48,892 nucleotides of DNA from Parafrankia elaeagni (GTDB lineage Bacteria; Actinomycetota; Actinomycetes; Frankiales; Frankiaceae). The first letter of the stretch is position 1; each line of letters starts with the position of its first letter. Below, piece after piece: positions 24,758-33,293 of this stretch. The notes beneath the pieces are model-generated. The model saw only the letters and a program-made list of their open reading frames with translations. It searched no databases and was not told where the DNA came from. The DNA lies in the NCBI RefSeq assembly GCF_000374165.1, contig NZ_KB893745.1, positions 1-48,892 on the forward strand. Reading direction: 5' to 3'. Made by a program: the position numbers and the translations under genes.

Positions 24758-26387
24758 AGAGCGAGTAGGACGGGAAGTTGCCGTAGAGGCGTTCGTGGCT
24801 GTCGGCCCCGACGGTGACGGCGTGGACGAGGTGTTCGCCGCCGACGAAGGCACCCTTCCAGGACGCGCCGCGGCCGCCGAACGGCTCGGCGCGGTCGCCG
24901 CGGGAGCGGGGCTTGTTGACGCCGACCTTGAACGCGGCCAGCTCGCCGGACAGGCGCCGGGCGGTGGATTCGTCGTCGCAGGCGAGGGAGGCGACGAGCG
25001 CGCCGTTGGAGGCGTTCATCGCGGCGAGCAGTTCGGCTTCGGAGTCGACGATGACGATGCTGTCGATCGGCCCGAACGGTTCGGCGTGGTGCAGTGCGGC
25101 CGCCGGTGGCGGGTTGAGGATCGCGACGGGTGGGACGTAGGCGGAGCGGTCCTGGTCGGGCAGGAACCGGCCGTCGGCCAGGTCGCCGCGGTAGAGCGGC
25201 AGGCCGCCCTTGCTGATCGCCTCGTCGACCTTGGCGGCGAGTTCGGTGGCCTTCTCGGCGGTGATGACCGGGCCGTAGTCGAGGTCGGGCAGCGGGTCGG
25301 CGTCGTGCTCGACGGCGAGGGGGTGCCCGAATCGGACCGAGGAGACCACCGGCAGGTACATCTGGAGGAACTGGTCGAACAGCTGTCGCTGGACGACGTA
25401 GCGCGGGTAGGCGGTGCAGCGCTGCTTGCCGTACTCGAAGCCCTTGCGCAGGTGACCGGCGAGCAGGTCCCACTGGGAGAAGTCCCAGATGCCCCAGGCG
25501 TTGAGGCCCTCCTGCTCGAGGAAGTGCCGCTTCCCGGTGTCGACGAGCGCGGCGGCGACCTGGCCGCCGGCGGAGCGGCCGCCGACGAAGGCCAGGCAGC
25601 CGATCTCGGGGGCGCGCACCAGCGCGGAGGAAAGCCGTGACCCCGAGCCGGAGACCAGTGAGACGGGCAGTCCGGCCCGGCGGGCCAGCGCGCAGGCCAG
25701 GGTGAGGCACGCGGCGCCGCCGTCGGTCGGTGTCTTCGCGATGGCCGCGTTGCCGGCGAGCATCTGCACCAGCATGGCGTGCATCAGCACGCTCATCGGG
25801 TAGTTCCAGCTCGCGATGTTGCTCACCGGGCCGGGCAGTGACGTCCGGCCGGCGATCATGCTGTCGACCTCGTCGATGTACCAGCGGACGCCGTCCAGGG
25901 CCCGGTCGACGTCGGTGCGGGCCAGCCGCCAGGGCTTGCCGATCTCCCAGACGAGGAGCAGCGCGAGGAGCTCACGGTGCTCCTCCATGGCCTCGACCGC
26001 GGCGGTGACCCGGGCCTTGCGGTCGGCCAGCGGGACGTCGCGCCACTCCTTGTGGTCGTCGAGCGTGGCTCGGATGGCCTCACGGGCCTCGTCGGGGTCG
26101 ATCATCGGCGGACCGGCGATCGGGGACCCGTCGACGGGTGACAGGCTGTGGAGTGGATTGCCGGTTCGGTGCCACCGACCGCCCCAGAGGTTGAGCAGGC
26201 GGTCCTCGTCGAAGGCCTCAGGTGCGACCTGGCGGGCGCGGGCGTAGGCGTCGGCCCAGGAGGTACCCGGCTTCAGGTGCAGTCGGGGCGGGGGCGTGCT
26301 GGCTGCGGCGTCCATCTCCCGAGGGTCTCTCTGATCCGATCGTGGCGCCACCAAACTGACGTCAATGACGTCGCTCATCCCGTACAT
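24744..26387 (-). CDS. Aldehyde dehydrogenase family protein
   Basis: This 547-residue protein has the ALDH core from about residue 65: S-P-V-D-G-S-P-I-A, E-I-G-K-P-W, W-N-Y-P-M-S (the usual P-W-N-x-P region), K-T-P-T-D, an E-Q-E-G-L-N general base Glu, and C (nucleophile) in K-Q-R-C-T-A-Y-P. E-P-F-G-P-I-D-S and the late P-F-G-G-R-G-A-S complete the pattern. The protein is longer than usual (about 480-500), with an N-terminal extension. The start could be at ATG 26387 or, less likely, one of the in-frame ATGs downstream. The substrate is not evident; it oxidises an aldehyde or semialdehyde with NAD(P)+. Confidence 0.88.
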   Translation of the reverse strand: MYGMSDVIDVSLVAPRSDQRDPREMDAAASTPPPRLHLKPGTSWADAYARARQVAPEAFDEDRLLNLWGGRWHRTGNPLHSLSPVDGSPIAGPPMIDPDEAREAIRATLDDHKEWRDVPLADRKARVTAAVEAMEEHRELLALLLVWEIGKPWRLARTDVDRALDGVRWYIDEVDSMIAGRTSLPGPVSNIASWNYPMSVLMHAMLVQMLAGNAAIAKTPTDGGAACLTLACALARRAGLPVSLVSGSGSRLSSALVRAPEIGCLAFVGGRSAGGQVAAALVDTGKRHFLEQEGLNAWGIWDFSQWDLLAGHLRKGFEYGKQRCTAYPRYVVQRQLFDQFLQMYLPVVSSVRFGHPLAVEHDADPLPDLDYGPVITAEKATELAAKVDEAISKGGLPLYRGDLADGRFLPDQDRSAYVPPVAILNPPPAAALHHAEPFGPIDSIVIVDSEAELLAAMNASNGALVASLACDDESTARRLSGELAAFKVGVNKPRSRGDRAEPFGGRGASWKGAFVGGEHLVHAVTVGADSHERLYGNFPSYSLYPET

Positions 26388-26808
26388 CCAGTCGCCTTCG
26401 ATAGCTGGTTATGAAGCGGCGGTTACCGGGGTGGGGGGCTGCTGGGCGTTGTTGACCGCTTCTGCCGCGCGGTGAAGCACCTGCCCGTGAATGCTCTGTC
26501 CGAGACGGCCCGGGTCGGCCCGGGCCGACCCGGTGGCGTCCGTGCAGGTGCAACGCCCGGCCGGCACGTCGGCGAGCGAAGCCGAGGCGGTACGGAAACG
26601 GGCAGGAAGACTGAACTCGACCCAAAAGCGCGTACTATTTCCCCTATGTCGGATGTGTTAAGGACATGGAAGCGGGGGGTGACTTCAGCGCGCCTGCGAC
26701 CTCGTGTGTGTAGTGCATCACGTAGAGTGGGCAGGTGTCCGAACCGGCTTTCGCACGCGGCAGAGAAGCTGCTTGGCGGAGAAACCGAACCCGATTTCCG
26801 GATGTGTG
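26388..26808. other. Divergent intergenic region with a 24-bp palindrome
   Basis: No gene is supported. The region separates the aldehyde dehydrogenase and response regulator genes. It includes a perfect 24-bp palindrome (26510-26533), AT-richer patches around 26630-26650 and 26785-26810, and open frames without recognisable proteins. An in-frame extension of the response regulator to 26704 is possible but has no support. Confidence 0.45.
26510..26533. promoter_or_regulatory. 24-bp perfect palindrome
   Basis: CCGGGTCGGCCC/GGGCCGACCCGG is self-complementary with no loop. It lies about 125 bases upstream of the aldehyde dehydrogenase start and 275 bases before the response regulator. Its length and symmetry suit a dimeric regulator, or it could form a cruciform or terminator hairpin. 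Confidence 0.4.
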
Positions 26809-27537
26809 ATGACGGCCAGTGTGGTGCCGCCGTCGGCCGCTGATGCCGACCCGACCCGTGACGCGACGCCCATCCGGGTTCTCGTCGTGGACGATCACGA
26901 ACTCTTCCTCCAGGGCCTGCAGGTGGTCCTGGAGACCGAGGAGGACATCGCGGTGGTGGGGCGCGCCGCCGACGGGCAGGAGGCGCTCGTCCTCGCGTCC
27001 GGCACCGCGCCCGACATCGTCCTGATGGACGTGCGCATGCCCGGGCGCGACGGCATCGCCGCCGCGAGCGCCATCAAGCGCGCGGTGCCGCGCGTGCGCA
27101 TCGTGATGCTGACCGTGTCGGACGAGGAGTCCGACCTCTTCGAAGCGATCAAGGCGGGTGCGGTCGGCTATCTGCTGAAGTCGATCCCGCCGCACGAGGT
27201 GGCCGACGCGGTGCGCGCCGTGCACAACGGCCAGAGCCTGATCAGCCCGTCGATGGCCTCGAAGCTCATGGTCGAGTTCGCGACCATGGCGCGCGGCGGC
27301 GGTGGCGGCGGTGAGGACCGACCGCGCGCCCACGCCCCGCATCTGACTGCGCGTGAGCTGGAGGTCCTCAAGCTCGTCGCCGAGGGGCGGGCCAACCGCG
27401 AGATCGCCCGCAAGCTCTTCATCAGCGAGAACACGGTGAAGAACCACGTGCGCAACATCCTCGACAAGCTCCAGCTCCACTCGCGGATGGAGGCCGTCAT
27501 GTACGCCGTCCGCCAGGGCCTGTTCGACATCGAGTAG
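26809..27537 (+). CDS. NarL/FixJ-type response regulator
   Basis: ATG 26809 gives 242 residues; a GTG directly before it is also possible. The receiver domain (about 25-140) has the acidic pair in V-L-V-V-D-D-H-E, the phospho-acceptor Asp in D-I-V-L-M-D-V-R-M-P, the Thr in M-L-T-V-S-D and the Lys in Y-L-L-K-S. A Gly-rich linker (M-A-R-G-G-G-G-G-G-E) leads to the LuxR-type helix-turn-helix: L-T-A-R-E-L-E-V-L-K-L-V-A-E-G and N-R-E-I-A-R-K-L-F-I-S-E-N-T-V-K-N-H-V. No histidine kinase gene is adjacent, so it is an orphan here. It probably works as a phosphorylation-dependent transcription regulator. Confidence 0.92.
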   Translation: MTASVVPPSAADADPTRDATPIRVLVVDDHELFLQGLQVVLETEEDIAVVGRAADGQEALVLASGTAPDIVLMDVRMPGRDGIAAASAIKRAVPRVRIVMLTVSDEESDLFEAIKAGAVGYLLKSIPPHEVADAVRAVHNGQSLISPSMASKLMVEFATMARGGGGGGEDRPRAHAPHLTARELEVLKLVAEGRANREIARKLFISENTVKNHVRNILDKLQLHSRMEAVMYAVRQGLFDIE

Positions 27538-28268
27538 GCACCAGCCCCGTCCAGCCCCCGAGCCCCCGAGGCACCAGCCCGCCGCTGCCCGGCCGCCGCT
27601 GCCCGGCCGCCGACGGGCGGGCGGCCACGGCGGGCCGCTCTCGACGGAGCCGTGCCGTCGCGCTCGGCGAAGCCAGGTGTGCCGGGCCGGCAGCGTGGCT
27701 GGAAAGGCCCCGGTGGGCTGTTGTTGGCCCACGGCCGGAACGTGCCAGAAAGAGGGGCACTGTCGGGCGTTCGCCGGTGAGATCCACCTCTCAGCCGGTC
27801 TCGTGCAGAACTCCGGGCAGATCCAAATGCTTTTGCGGCTTTATGGCCAGCTTGTCCGTTATGCAGGCTGTGCTGGACGGTGGCGGGGATTGCCACTCGG
27901 GAAACCGACGGCGGGCGCGCTGAATGGCGTCGCCCGTGCCGTGCGGGGGAAGAGGCACAGGTGGGCGGCCCTGGAACGGCTGCCAGGCAAGACCTCCAAG
28001 CGCCGGAACGGCGTGCCGGAACTGATCGCCGCAGAGTCAGGACGGATCCGGCTTCCGACCCGTAGCCGGCCGTGAACACACATCTGGTCGCATCGGATTC
28101 CCGGAGGCGGCCGCGGCGAGCAGAGTTGTGCGGCCCTTTGCTGCATTCCACCCCATACGATGTCGATGATGGCTAGCGTCATCGGTCGACCAGCCTGCTC
28201 GGCTGCCCGGCGAGACCGTCCGGCCAGCCCGACCGGGGACTGCATCCGTCGGGGAGGTGAGTACACCG
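27538..28268. other. Long intergenic region, no gene recognised
   Basis: Open frames on both strands (for example around 27680-28070) show no recognisable protein or convincing start. The first 120 bases are Pro/Gly-type GC repeats (gccgccgctgcccg) and could act as terminator of the response regulator gene. Near 27740-27770, GTGCC and GGCAC can pair. A small non-coding RNA cannot be excluded. The end holds the ribosome binding site of the small CxxC protein. Confidence 0.45.
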
Positions 28269-28472
28269 GTGACCACAGCGGAGCAACCGTCCGGGGCTGA
28301 CACGACCCCGGGCCGTGCGAGCATCATCAACCAGATCTGCCTGACCTGCCGTGGGGGTCGGGCGGTATTCGAGCTCCGCGCCGCGGACCAGGGCGGCACC
28401 GCGCCGCACCTGGAACCGTGCCGCCACTGCGCGGGCAAAGGCCGGCATGTCGGCCTCATCCCGCCCGTATGA
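28269..28472 (+). CDS. Small double-CxxC (zinc-ribbon-like) protein
   Basis: This 67-residue protein is best started at GTG 28269, with GGGGAGG 11 bases upstream; a GTG at 28257 lies inside that site. Two motifs, C-L-T-C-R-G-G and C-R-H-C-A-G-K-G, stand about 29 residues apart. They resemble the CxxCxGxG repeats of DnaJ zinc fingers and could hold one zinc ion. The rest is short and mostly flexible. No family name can be given. It stands alone, convergent to tRNA-His. Confidence 0.6.
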   Translation: MTTAEQPSGADTTPGRASIINQICLTCRGGRAVFELRAADQGGTAPHLEPCRHCAGKGRHVGLIPPV

Positions 28473-28671
28473 GCATGCTCCGGTAGCGCCCGGCTACCCA
28501 GCCCACCCGCCCGGCGAGCCCGGCGGTCACGGTTCGTCGGCACCCCGACGCCGGACTGCCGGGCACCGCCGGCGAACTCGGCCGGGGGCACTACGGCCGC
28601 GCCCGGACGGGCGAACGGAAGCGCAGGCCCGGAAGCCAGGCCCGGTCGGGAGGGATGTCGGGAAAAGAAGT

Positions 28672-28699
28672 GTGCCACCCACGGAAAGGTGAGTGGCAC
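28672..28699 (-). terminator. Terminator of tRNA-His
   Basis: On the minus strand GTGCCACTCAC and GTGGGTGGCAC form an 11-bp stem with one G-T pair and a 6-nt loop, followed by the T-rich ACTTCTTTTCCC. It begins 10 bases after the encoded CCA of tRNA-His, so it is a classical intrinsic terminator. Confidence 0.85.
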
Positions 28700-28709
28700 C
28701 GCTACCGCG

Positions 28710-28786
28710 TGGGGTGAGTGACGGGATTCGAACCCGCGACCCCCGGGACCACAACCCGGTGCTCTGCCAACTGAGCTACACCCACC
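28710..28786 (-). tRNA. tRNA-His (anticodon GTG)
   Basis: The minus strand folds into a full cloverleaf: acceptor arm GTGGGTG/CACTCAC with one G-T pair, D-arm GCTCAGTTGGCAGAGC, anticodon arm CCGGG-TTGTGGT-CCCGG with anticodon GTG, and T-arm GCGGG-TTCGAAT-CCCGT. Position 73 is C and the base before position 1 is G, so the extra G-1 paired with C73 required by histidyl-tRNA synthetase is encoded. The CCA end is also encoded (28712-28710). The gene lies downstream of oligoribonuclease, with its own terminator. Confidence 0.95.
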
Positions 28787-28901
28787 ACGAACCGATCTGA
28801 AGCAGACCCGATCTGAACCTCAACCGGGCTGAGCCATAGTACCGGTAGAACGGGCCGCTGTGACAGCCGGGTCGCGAGTGAAGCGCGCGGACGCCCTTCG
28901 G

Positions 28902-29498
28902 TCAGGAGGCCCGCACGGCGGCGGCCGCGGCCCGGGCGGTCTCGGTCGTCGGGCCGGGCTGCGGCACGAACAGCACCTCGCGGTAGTAACGCAGCTCCTC
29001 GATGCTCTCCCGGATGTCCGCCAGCGCCCGGTGGCCGCCGGACTTCGCCGGGGCCGCGTAGTAGGCCCGCGGGTACCAGCGGCGCGCCAGCTCCTTGATC
29101 GACGAGACGTCGATCATCCGGTAGTGCAGGAACTCGTCGAGCTGGGGGAGGTAGCGGGTGATGAAGGTGCGGTCGGTCGCGATCGAGTTGCCGCACAGCG
29201 GGGCCTTGCGTGCGTCCGGGACGAAGCGCCGGATGTAGGCGAGGAGCTGGCGCTCCGCCTCGTCGACCTTGAGGTCGGCGGCGCGGACAGCGGTGGTCAG
29301 CCCGGAGGCCTCGTGCATCTCCCTGACGATGGGGAGCATCTGGTCGAGCGCCGCGTCCGGTGCGCCGAGAACGAGGTCGATGCCGTCGTCCAGGACGGTG
29401 AGCTCGCTGTCGGTCACCAGGCAGGCGACTTCGAGCAGCAGGTCGGAACCGGCGTCAAGACCGGTCATCTCGCAGTCGATCCAAACCAGACGATCCAT
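28902..29498 (-). CDS. orn: Oligoribonuclease
   Basis: ATG 29498 gives 198 residues, the usual size; the frame runs on to a GTG at 29534 but [14 protein letters not shown] is the typical family start. It is a DEDDh 3'-5' exonuclease: D-C-E-M-T-G-L (first D and E), [11 protein letters not shown] (second D region), Y-R-M-I-D-V-S-S, and H-R-A-L-A-D-I in the last motif. It degrades 2-5 nt RNA fragments and pGpG, the last step of RNA decay and of cyclic-di-GMP turnover. tRNA-His follows on the same strand. Confidence 0.95.
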   Translation of the reverse strand: MDRLVWIDCEMTGLDAGSDLLLEVACLVTDSELTVLDDGIDLVLGAPDAALDQMLPIVREMHEASGLTTAVRAADLKVDEAERQLLAYIRRFVPDARKAPLCGNSIATDRTFITRYLPQLDEFLHYRMIDVSSIKELARRWYPRAYYAAPAKSGGHRALADIRESIEELRYYREVLFVPQPGPTTETARAAAAAVRAS

Positions 29499-29688
29499 CC
29501 CGTTCACATTAGGGAATTCCGCCGCTGTCGTCACCTACGTCCCTCCGCTTCCCGTGCCGCCCTCCCCGCGCTGGCCGGGGCGGGCAAGCTCTGACCGTAG
29601 CCACGGTGGCACGCAGGGGTGGACGCGGGGGGTGTGGGGGTGGACGCCGGGGGCGCCGTCGCCCGGCTCGCGGCGGCGACCGGGTCCG

Positions 29689-30306
29689 CTACCGGCCGGC
29701 GGTGGGTGCCGGGTGGTTGGCGACCCGGAAACGAACGGTGGTGACCGGTGTGCGGCCTGATCCGTCCACGACAGCTTCCAGGAAGTAGACCCCGTCGACG
29801 ACCTCGGTGGTCTGCCAGCCGGAGTCGTGCGGGGCGAAGACGTACGGCGGACCAGCTGAGGGGACGTCGTAATGACGCCCGGTCGGCCCGGTGAGGACAA
29901 AGGTGACCCGCCCGACCGAACCGCTGGTCTGCAAGGTGATCCGCCGGAAGCCGCTGATGGTCTCGCCTTCGACCACCCCCGCGAACCCCACCGGGGTGCT
30001 CGGGGAGGAGGGCGTGCTCGTGGGAGTGGAGACCGTGGGAGTGGAGACCGTGGCGAGGGGGCTCGGCCCGGCTCCGGTGTCCGGTTCGGGCCTGGAACCG
30101 CTTCCGGGCCTGGCGGCGGGGCTGGTGCCGGCCGCGGGCACGCCCGGGGCGATCCCGGGATACTCCGCCGCGGCGAGGCCGGCAGTGTCGCGGGCACCGT
30201 TCTGGTACTCGACGACGAGCAACGGCATCAGGAGGAGTGCGGAGAAGAACAGGGCCAGGCCAATCCAGCCCCGCCGAAAGGCGTTCACGTGGGCCGTACC
30301 CTTCAT
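29689..30306 (-). CDS. Membrane-anchored extracytoplasmic protein, unknown
   Basis: ATG 30306 gives 205 residues (a GTG at 30309 is just before). Residues 12-34 form one transmembrane helix (W-I-G-L-A-L-F-F-S-A-L-L-L-M-P-L-L-V-V), with a basic N-terminus inside. Residues 50-105 are a Pro/Ser/Thr-rich linker that includes a duplicated T-V-S-T-P. The last 95 residues look like a beta-sandwich domain (I-T-L-Q-T-S-G-S-V-G-R-V-T-F-V-L-T-G-P, D-G-V-Y-F-L-E-A-V-V-D-G, V-T-T-V-R-F-R-V), similar to Ig-like secreted domains. No enzyme motif is present. It may bind a wall or protein partner; that is inference. Confidence 0.65.
   Translation of the reverse strand: MKGTAHVNAFRRGWIGLALFFSALLLMPLLVVEYQNGARDTAGLAAAEYPGIAPGVPAAGTSPAARPGSGSRPEPDTGAGPSPLATVSTPTVSTPTSTPSSPSTPVGFAGVVEGETISGFRRITLQTSGSVGRVTFVLTGPTGRHYDVPSAGPPYVFAPHDSGWQTTEVVDGVYFLEAVVDGSGRTPVTTVRFRVANHPAPTAGR
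30020..30049 (-). repeat. 15-bp in-frame duplication
   Basis: GTGGGAGTGGAGACC is present twice in a row and encodes the duplicated T-V-S-T-P in the linker of the membrane-anchored protein. Confidence 0.85.
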
Positions 30307-30309
30307 CAC

Positions 30310-30637
30310 CGCTGCGGGTAAGTGCCCACTCTAGGCGGTATGCGGCGGCCTGCCCGCGCCGGGGTGATCAGCGTGGTCGACGGCCCGGCGGTCTGGTCGG
30401 CCGCCGGCCCGGGCCTCGGTTGTCCCGAGGGCGCTGGCGTCCGCGTAGTCGACTCACTGCCAGGATGCGCTCCTGTGCGACGCGCTCCTGCCGAAGGCAC
30501 CGGCCACGATCCACACTCCGAAGGTAGCCTCCAGAGCCCCGTTCCGGCGATGGCGTCACATGCTGTTAACCGAACTCCCGGCGTGTCGCCCGTGTCGGCC
30601 GTTGCGTGTCCCACGCTGCTCCGGGGTGATTCCGTTG
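30310..30637. other. Intergenic region, nothing recognised
   Basis: It lies upstream of the membrane-anchored protein gene and downstream of lon, both on the minus strand. No gene or clear promoter was found. The lon terminator hairpin follows at 30638-30679. Confidence 0.45.
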
Positions 30638-30679
30638 CTGGTGGACACCGCCGCCACACGTGACGGCGGTGTCCACCAG
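30638..30679 (-). terminator. lon terminator hairpin
   Basis: CTGGTGGACACCGCCG (30638-30653) and CGGCGGTGTCCACCAG (30664-30679) form a perfect 16-bp stem around a 10-nt loop. It begins 22 bases after the lon stop codon. No T-run follows; it is a strong GC-rich terminator. Confidence 0.8.
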
Positions 30680-30701
30680 CGGCCTGCCGGCCTGGTGTGG
30701 C

Positions 30702-33230
30702 TCAGGCCGCGACGGCCTTGGGGAGCTTGGTGTCAAAGGCCGGTTCGAGCGCGAGCTCCAGCACCTCGCGGACGTCTGCCACCAGGTGCACTGTCAGCGC
30801 CTCCCGGACAGCGGCCGGGACGTCGTCCAGGTCGGGCCCGTTCCGCGTGGGCAGCAGCACGGTGGTGAGGCCGGCCCGGTGGGCGGCGAGCAGTTTCTGC
30901 TTGACCCCACCAATGGGCAGTACCCGGCCGGTCAGCGAGACCTCCCCGGTCATCGCCACCTCCGCCCGCACGGGACGTCCGGAGAGCAACGACGCCAGTG
31001 CGGTGGTCATCGTGACCCCGGCGCTGGGCCCGTCCTTGGGCACCGCGCCGGCCGGGACGTGGATGTGGATGCCGCGTTCGCGCAGGTCCCCGACCGGCAG
31101 CTCCAGCTCCACCCCGCGCGAACGCAGGTAGGACAGCGCGATCTGCGCCGACTCCTTCATGACGTCGCCGAGCTGCCCGGTGAGCGTCACGCCGCTGGCA
31201 CCGGTCTCCGGGTCGGCGAGCGAGGCCTCGACGAAGAGGACGTCACCGCCGGCGCCGGTGACGGCGAGCCCGGTCGCCACGCCCGGCAGCGCGGTGCGCT
31301 CGGCGGACTCCGGGGTGTGCCGTGGCCGGCCCAGGTAGCTGGTCAGGTCCCCGGCGCCGATCGTGACAGGCAGCGTCGTCTCACCCAGCGCGACCTTCGC
31401 GACGACCTTGCGCAGCACCCGTGCCGTGGCCCGGTCCAGGTCACGGACGCCGGCCTCGCGGGTGTACTCGCCGGCGAGCTGGCGCAGCGCCTCGTCCTCG
31501 ACGACGACGTCCGCCGGGGTCAGGCCGGCGCGCTCGACCTGCCGGGGCAGCAGGTGGTCGCGGGCGATGGTGACCTTCTCCTCCTCGGTGTAGCCGTCGA
31601 GCCGGATCAGCTCCATCCGGTCCAGCAGCGGTGCCGGGATGGCCTCCAGCACGTTCGCGGTCGCCAGGAACAGGACGTCGGACAGGTCGAGCTCCACCTC
31701 CAGGTAGTGGTCGCGGAAGGTGTGGTTCTGTGCCGGGTCGAGCACCTCGAGCAGGGCGGCGGTCGGGTCGCCGCGGTAGTCGGAGCCGACCTTGTCGACC
31801 TCGTCCAGCAGGATCACCGGGTTCATCGAGCCGGCCTCGCGGATCGCGCGCACGATCCGTCCCGGCTGGGCGCCGACGTAGGTGCGCCGGTGGCCGCGGA
31901 TCTCCGCCTCGTCGCGGACCCCGCCGAGTGCCACCCGGGCGAACTTCCGGCCCATCGCCCGCGCGACCGACTCGCCCAGCGAGGTCTTGCCCACCCCGGG
32001 CGGGCCGGCGAGCGCGAGGACCGCGCCACTGCGGCGGCCGCCGACGACCCCGAGCCCGGCGTCCGCGCGGCGGCGGCGCACGGCCAGGTACTCCACGATC
32101 CGGTCCTTGACGTCGTCGAGGCCGGCGTGGTCGGCGTCCAGGACGGCCCGGGCGGCGGTGATGTCGTACGTGTCCTCGACGTGGGAGTTCCACGGCAGTT
32201 CCAGGACGGTGTCGAGCCAGGTGCGGATCCAGCCGCCCTCCGGGGAGGAGTCGGTCGTCCGCTCCAGCTTGTCGACCTCCTTCAGCGCGGCGGTGCGCAC
32301 CTTCTCCGGCAGGTCGGCGGCCTCGACCCGGGCCCGGTAGTCCTCCTTGCCGGCGTCCTCGGTGGAGCCGTCGAGCTCGGCCAGCTCCTTGCGGACGGCG
32401 TCGAGCTGGCGGCGCAGCAGGAACTCGCGCTGCTGGCGGTCCACCCCCTCCTGGACGTCACGCCGGATGGTCTCGGCGACCTCGACCTCGGCGGCGTGCT
32501 CCTTCGTCCAGGGGATCAGCTTCTCCAGCCGGGCCGTGACGTCCAGAGTGCGCAGCAGCTCCAGCTTCTGCGCGGTCGACAGGTAGGACGAGTAGCCGGC
32601 GGTGTCGGCCAGGGTGCTGGGGTTCTCCAGCGCCGCGACCGTGTCGGCGACCTGGTCGACGCCCCGGGTGCGCAGCAGGCCGGTCACCAGGCCGCGGTAC
32701 TCCAGTGCGAGCGTGACCAGGCGCGCGACGGCGCCGTCCGGGTTGTCGGGGTCGGTGGCGGCGTCGCCGTCGCGGTGCGGGGCGCTGAGCGTGCCCGAGA
32801 AGCCGGGCGGGACGACCGCCTCCACGACCGTCGCCTCCACCCACCTGACGTCGTCGCTCGACGCGGCAGTGTCAGCCGGGCCGGGGGCCGCCGGCGGGGG
32901 CGCCTGCAGGCGGGCGCGGGCGGCGGCGCGCACGACGGCGGCGCTGGTGCCGTTCGGCAGCCGCCCGATCTGCTCGACAACCGCCACGACCCCGATGTCG
33001 GCGAGCTCGCCCTCCACGCGGGGAACCAGCAGGATCTCGGCCTTGCGCTGGTGGGAACGGCTGGAGATGCCCGGCGCGCGGGCCTCGGGTATGGAATCGG
33101 GCCGGCCGCCCCGGGCCGCGTCCACGGCGGTGCGGGTCCGGTCGTCCGACAGATCGAGCGGAACCACCATGCCGGGCAGCAGCACCGTGTCGTCCAGCGG
33201 CAGCAGCGGCAGGAGCCTGGTCTGTGACAT
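30702..33230 (-). CDS. lon: ATP-dependent Lon protease
   Basis: ATG 33230 with GAAGG upstream gives 842 residues, the normal size. The N-terminal substrate domain begins L-P-L-L-P-L-D-D-T-V-L-L-P-G-M-V-V-P (residues 5-22). The AAA+ module has Walker A G-P-P-G-V-G-K-T (about 415) and Walker B V-I-L-L-D-E-V-D-K. The protease domain has the catalytic Ser in P-K-D-G-P-S-A-G-V and the Lys in G-G-V-K-Q-K-L-L-A-A. It degrades misfolded and regulatory proteins in the cytoplasm. The HspR-type operator just upstream (33273-33293) predicts heat-shock control as in Streptomyces. The gene is followed by a strong hairpin and is probably monocistronic. Confidence 0.97.
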   Translation of the reverse strand: MSQTRLLPLLPLDDTVLLPGMVVPLDLSDDRTRTAVDAARGGRPDSIPEARAPGISSRSHQRKAEILLVPRVEGELADIGVVAVVEQIGRLPNGTSAAVVRAAARARLQAPPPAAPGPADTAASSDDVRWVEATVVEAVVPPGFSGTLSAPHRDGDAATDPDNPDGAVARLVTLALEYRGLVTGLLRTRGVDQVADTVAALENPSTLADTAGYSSYLSTAQKLELLRTLDVTARLEKLIPWTKEHAAEVEVAETIRRDVQEGVDRQQREFLLRRQLDAVRKELAELDGSTEDAGKEDYRARVEAADLPEKVRTAALKEVDKLERTTDSSPEGGWIRTWLDTVLELPWNSHVEDTYDITAARAVLDADHAGLDDVKDRIVEYLAVRRRRADAGLGVVGGRRSGAVLALAGPPGVGKTSLGESVARAMGRKFARVALGGVRDEAEIRGHRRTYVGAQPGRIVRAIREAGSMNPVILLDEVDKVGSDYRGDPTAALLEVLDPAQNHTFRDHYLEVELDLSDVLFLATANVLEAIPAPLLDRMELIRLDGYTEEEKVTIARDHLLPRQVERAGLTPADVVVEDEALRQLAGEYTREAGVRDLDRATARVLRKVVAKVALGETTLPVTIGAGDLTSYLGRPRHTPESAERTALPGVATGLAVTGAGGDVLFVEASLADPETGASGVTLTGQLGDVMKESAQIALSYLRSRGVELELPVGDLRERGIHIHVPAGAVPKDGPSAGVTMTTALASLLSGRPVRAEVAMTGEVSLTGRVLPIGGVKQKLLAAHRAGLTTVLLPTRNGPDLDDVPAAVREALTVHLVADVREVLELALEPAFDTKLPKAVAA

Positions 33231-33272
33231 GCGACCTTCATCCCTCGTGTCGAGCGGGTCAGGCCCAGTCAT

Positions 33273-33293
33273 CTTGAGCCTGACCTACTCAAG
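33273..33293 (-). promoter_or_regulatory. HAIR-type HspR operator upstream of lon
   Basis: CTTGAGC-7 bp-ACTCAAG matches the HspR-associated inverted repeat (CTTGAGT-N7-ACTCAAG) in all but one position. Its near edge is 42 bases upstream of the lon ATG. In Streptomyces lon is repressed by HspR through such a site, so heat-inducible control of lon is likely here. Confidence 0.85.

Noticed and set aside
30660-33227. 855-codon open frame on the plus strand over lon
   Set aside because: It is a high-GC antisense shadow. Lon on the minus strand has all domains and catalytic residues.
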